Assembly (NCBI GenBank): GCA_014379345.1
Contig: JACMLY010000150.1
Span: 62,001 to 126,000, forward strand
DNA from: Chitinophagaceae bacterium
GTDB lineage: Bacteria > Bacteroidota > Bacteroidia > Chitinophagales > Chitinophagaceae
Direction: 5' to 3'
DNA: 64,000 nucleotides
In this document: positions 62,533 through 64,000 of the stretch, one piece after another
Numbering within the stretch: position 1 is the first letter of the stretch
How the letters are laid out: each line of letters begins with the position of its first letter
The notes under the pieces: model-generated
What the model saw: the letters and a program-made list of their open reading frames with translations, nothing else
Database searches by the model: none
What the model was told of the DNA's origin: nothing
Position numbers and translations under genes: made by a program

Positions 62533-63078
62533 TTGGGTACAGTAATCACATATACCGAACACGAATTGGTTTCTCTGCTAAAAGACAGGGACAGTAAGGC
62601 TTTTGGGTACCTGTACGATAATTATTCTGGTGCTTTGAACAGCATTATTCTCCAGATATTAAATGATGTAGAACTGGCAAACGATGTGTTGCAGGAAGTA
62701 TTTATAAATGTCTGGAAGAAAATTGAAAGCTACGATCAAACAAAAGGCCGGTTGTTTACATGGATGCTGAACATTGCCCGTAATGCCTCAATAGATACAC
62801 TTAGATCCAAAAATTATCAGAACACCCAGAAAAACCGCTCTCTGCCTGAAAACGTAGATGCTCTAGGTAAAGGGTACACAGGAGAACTGAACATTGACCA
62901 TATTGGATTGAAAAAAGTACTTGAAAAGTTGAAAGAAGAACATCGCGTATTAATTGAGCTTGCGTATTTTAAAGGGTATACCCACGAAGAGATTGCAGAA
63001 ATAGAAACCATCCCTTTAGGAACGGTGAAAACACGGATTCGGAATGCATTAATACAGTTAAGAGAACATTTAAAGTGA
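62533..63078 (+). CDS. ECF-type RNA polymerase sigma factor
   Basis: 181 aa. Sigma-70 region 2 (DNYSGALNSIILQILNDVELANDVLQEVFINVWKKIESYD, about 30-69, then FTWMLNIARNASIDTLRS) and region 4 (EEHRVLIELAYFKGYTHEEIAEIETIPLGTVKTRIRNAL, about 140-178). Starts at TTG; no ATG occurs before region 2. Its stop codon overlaps the GTG start of the anti-sigma gene by four bases (GTGA), the usual sigma/anti-sigma pairing. The signal it answers to is unknown. Confidence 0.93.
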   Translation: MGTVITYTEHELVSLLKDRDSKAFGYLYDNYSGALNSIILQILNDVELANDVLQEVFINVWKKIESYDQTKGRLFTWMLNIARNASIDTLRSKNYQNTQKNRSLPENVDALGKGYTGELNIDHIGLKKVLEKLKEEHRVLIELAYFKGYTHEEIAEIETIPLGTVKTRIRNALIQLREHLK

Positions 63079-63932
63079 ATATTCAGGAATACATATCAAG
63101 TGGCATAGTCGAAAGCTATGTATTAGGGTTGGCGGACCATGAGGAGCGCGCCGATTTTGATCGTATGTGTGCTGCTCACGCTGAAGTTCGAAAAGCCAGG
63201 GAGTTATTTGAACTTTCTTTGGAAGAGCAGGCTATGCTCAACGCTGTAACACCTTCGAAAAATATCAAGAGTAAAATTTTTGCAGAAATAGAAATAGAAA
63301 GCGAAAAAATAAATGATCAATCATTTATTGATGATGATCCACTGTATGTTGCGGATGGTACAAGAAGTGAAGGACCTGCAAAAATAAAAGCCATGGGATG
63401 GCTACGTTATTTAGCCGCTGCTTCCATTGCTCTATTAATCATAAGCACTGCGCTTAATTTTTATTTATTCAATCAATATAAAAGTTATAGCAGCAGGTAT
63501 GCGACATTAATGGCCCAGCAGACAGAGTTGGCGAAGAACAATGACATCATGCGTACGAGACTCACTGCGTACGAAGGCACGATTGCTATGTTAAGGGACC
63601 CTGATATGGCAGTTATAAAAATGCCGGGAACCAATGTTCCCACAAGCCCAGATTCGAGCAGTGTGGCCACTGTGTACTGGAATACCAAATCAAAAGATGT
63701 TTACCTTTTGGTTAATAATTTGCCCCAGCCTCCGTCAGATAAACAATACCAGTTATGGGCAATTGTAGATGGGCAGCCTGTTGATGCAGGTGTGTTCGAT
63801 GTTCAAAGCGTTGACGGGCTATTACGTATGAAAAATATGCCCCGTGCGCAGATTTTTGCGGTTACCCTCGAAAAAAGGGGTGGCAGTGTTGCGCCGGAAG
63901 GCCCAATGTATGTGTTGGGAAAGGTATCCTGA
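63075..63932 (+). CDS. Anti-sigma factor (RskA-type), membrane-bound
   Basis: 285 aa, GTG start overlapping the sigma stop. N-terminal cytoplasmic zinc-free anti-sigma domain (VESYVLGLADHEERADFDRM, about 13-32), one membrane helix (about 112-132), a periplasmic coiled coil and the RskA C-terminal domain (YWNTKSKDVYLLVNNLPQPPSDKQYQLWAIVDGQPVDAG, about 200-238; VTLEKRGGSVAPEGPMYVLG at the end). Holds the sigma factor inactive until a signal triggers release. Confidence 0.93.
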   Translation: MNIQEYISSGIVESYVLGLADHEERADFDRMCAAHAEVRKARELFELSLEEQAMLNAVTPSKNIKSKIFAEIEIESEKINDQSFIDDDPLYVADGTRSEGPAKIKAMGWLRYLAAASIALLIISTALNFYLFNQYKSYSSRYATLMAQQTELAKNNDIMRTRLTAYEGTIAMLRDPDMAVIKMPGTNVPTSPDSSSVATVYWNTKSKDVYLLVNNLPQPPSDKQYQLWAIVDGQPVDAGVFDVQSVDGLLRMKNMPRAQIFAVTLEKRGGSVAPEGPMYVLGKVS

Positions 63933-63971
63933 TATAGCTTGTAACCACTTTTTTATTACCTTCCTGCCACT

Positions 63972-64000
63972 ATGCTGGCTTTATTAAAAAAACTCACTTC
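63972..64000 (+). CDS. Possible start of a further gene (cut by the window edge)
   Basis: ATG at 63972 opens nine codons (MLALLKKLT) to the window end; it looks like the beginning of a signal peptide. Too short to call. Confidence 0.3.

Overview
The window comes from a member of the Bacteroidota, most likely the order Chitinophagales (family Chitinophagaceae). The reasons are: the gliding-motility genes gldE and gldD directly behind mutY and ssb; a protein with a gliding-type C-terminal sorting domain; a periplasmic-propeller (Reg_prop/Y_Y_Y) histidine kinase; a DUF5777 barrel / cytochrome / OB-fold / YceI cluster; many lipoproteins; no obvious Shine-Dalgarno sequences; and promoter -7 elements of the Bacteroidota type TAnnTTTG upstream of several genes. 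No phage, insertion sequence, CRISPR array, rRNA or tRNA was seen. This is mostly a core-chromosome segment with lineage-specific small genes and unusual intergenic repeats.

Layout. 1-6.4 kb: 3' part-missing DNA polymerase III delta' gene, a TylF-like methyltransferase, then a minus-strand run of glutathione peroxidase, beta-helix lipoprotein, comF and radA. 6.9-10.8 kb: a membrane Zn peptidase facing a minus-strand block of RNase G, a 31-residue basic protein too short for ordinary gene finding, a TPR protein and HU. 10.9-19.9 kb: plus-strand mutY, ssb, gldE, gldD, a TPR membrane protein, DUF3109, a LutB-like iron-sulfur protein and a polysaccharide deacetylase. 20-29.7 kb: minus-strand EamA transporter, purH, comEC, DinB-like protein, a small membrane protein, carB and another small membrane protein. 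29.9-42.7 kb: plus-strand M23 peptidase, bcp, two tandem paralogous lipoproteins, a methyltransferase, a two-component system, an alpha/beta hydrolase and the four-gene DUF5777/cytochrome/OB/YceI unit. 42.7-53.5 kb: birA (minus), rsfS, ftsH, a LutC-like LUD protein, lpxH, a secreted propeller-like protein, mscS, a thioredoxin-like protein and merR (minus), gyrB and a small conserved protein. 53.6-64 kb: a PKD/CHU_C surface protein, the DUF1800-DUF1501 pair (minus), an AlkB-type monooxygenase, serS and a GNAT protein (minus), a short unknown protein, gcvH, an ECF sigma factor with its anti-sigma factor, and possibly the first codons of another gene.

Functional links visible here: recombination/repair/replication (holB, radA, mutY, ssb, HU, gyrB, comF, comEC); gliding/surface (gldD, gldE, CHU_C protein); peroxide defence (GPx, Bcp, thioredoxin-like); pyrimidine/purine synthesis (carB, purH); membrane protein quality control and lipid A (ftsH, lpxH). 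LutB-like and LutC-like halves of a lactate-oxidation-type complex lie about 28 kb apart.

The most unusual signal is not a gene. At least nine intergenic sites hold head-to-head arrays of 7-10 bp units whose right half is the reverse complement of the left half, so that the whole locus can fold into a long hairpin. The unit sequence differs from site to site, the period is 7 at four sites, and several arrays begin or end exactly at, or run into, stop codons of the flanking genes.

Several computed ORF starts are TTG codons that I replaced by internal ATG codons where family knowledge or signal peptides support this; a few genes (rng, the TPR gene at 9.6-10.4 kb, birA, the sigma factor) have no usable ATG and probably do start at TTG.
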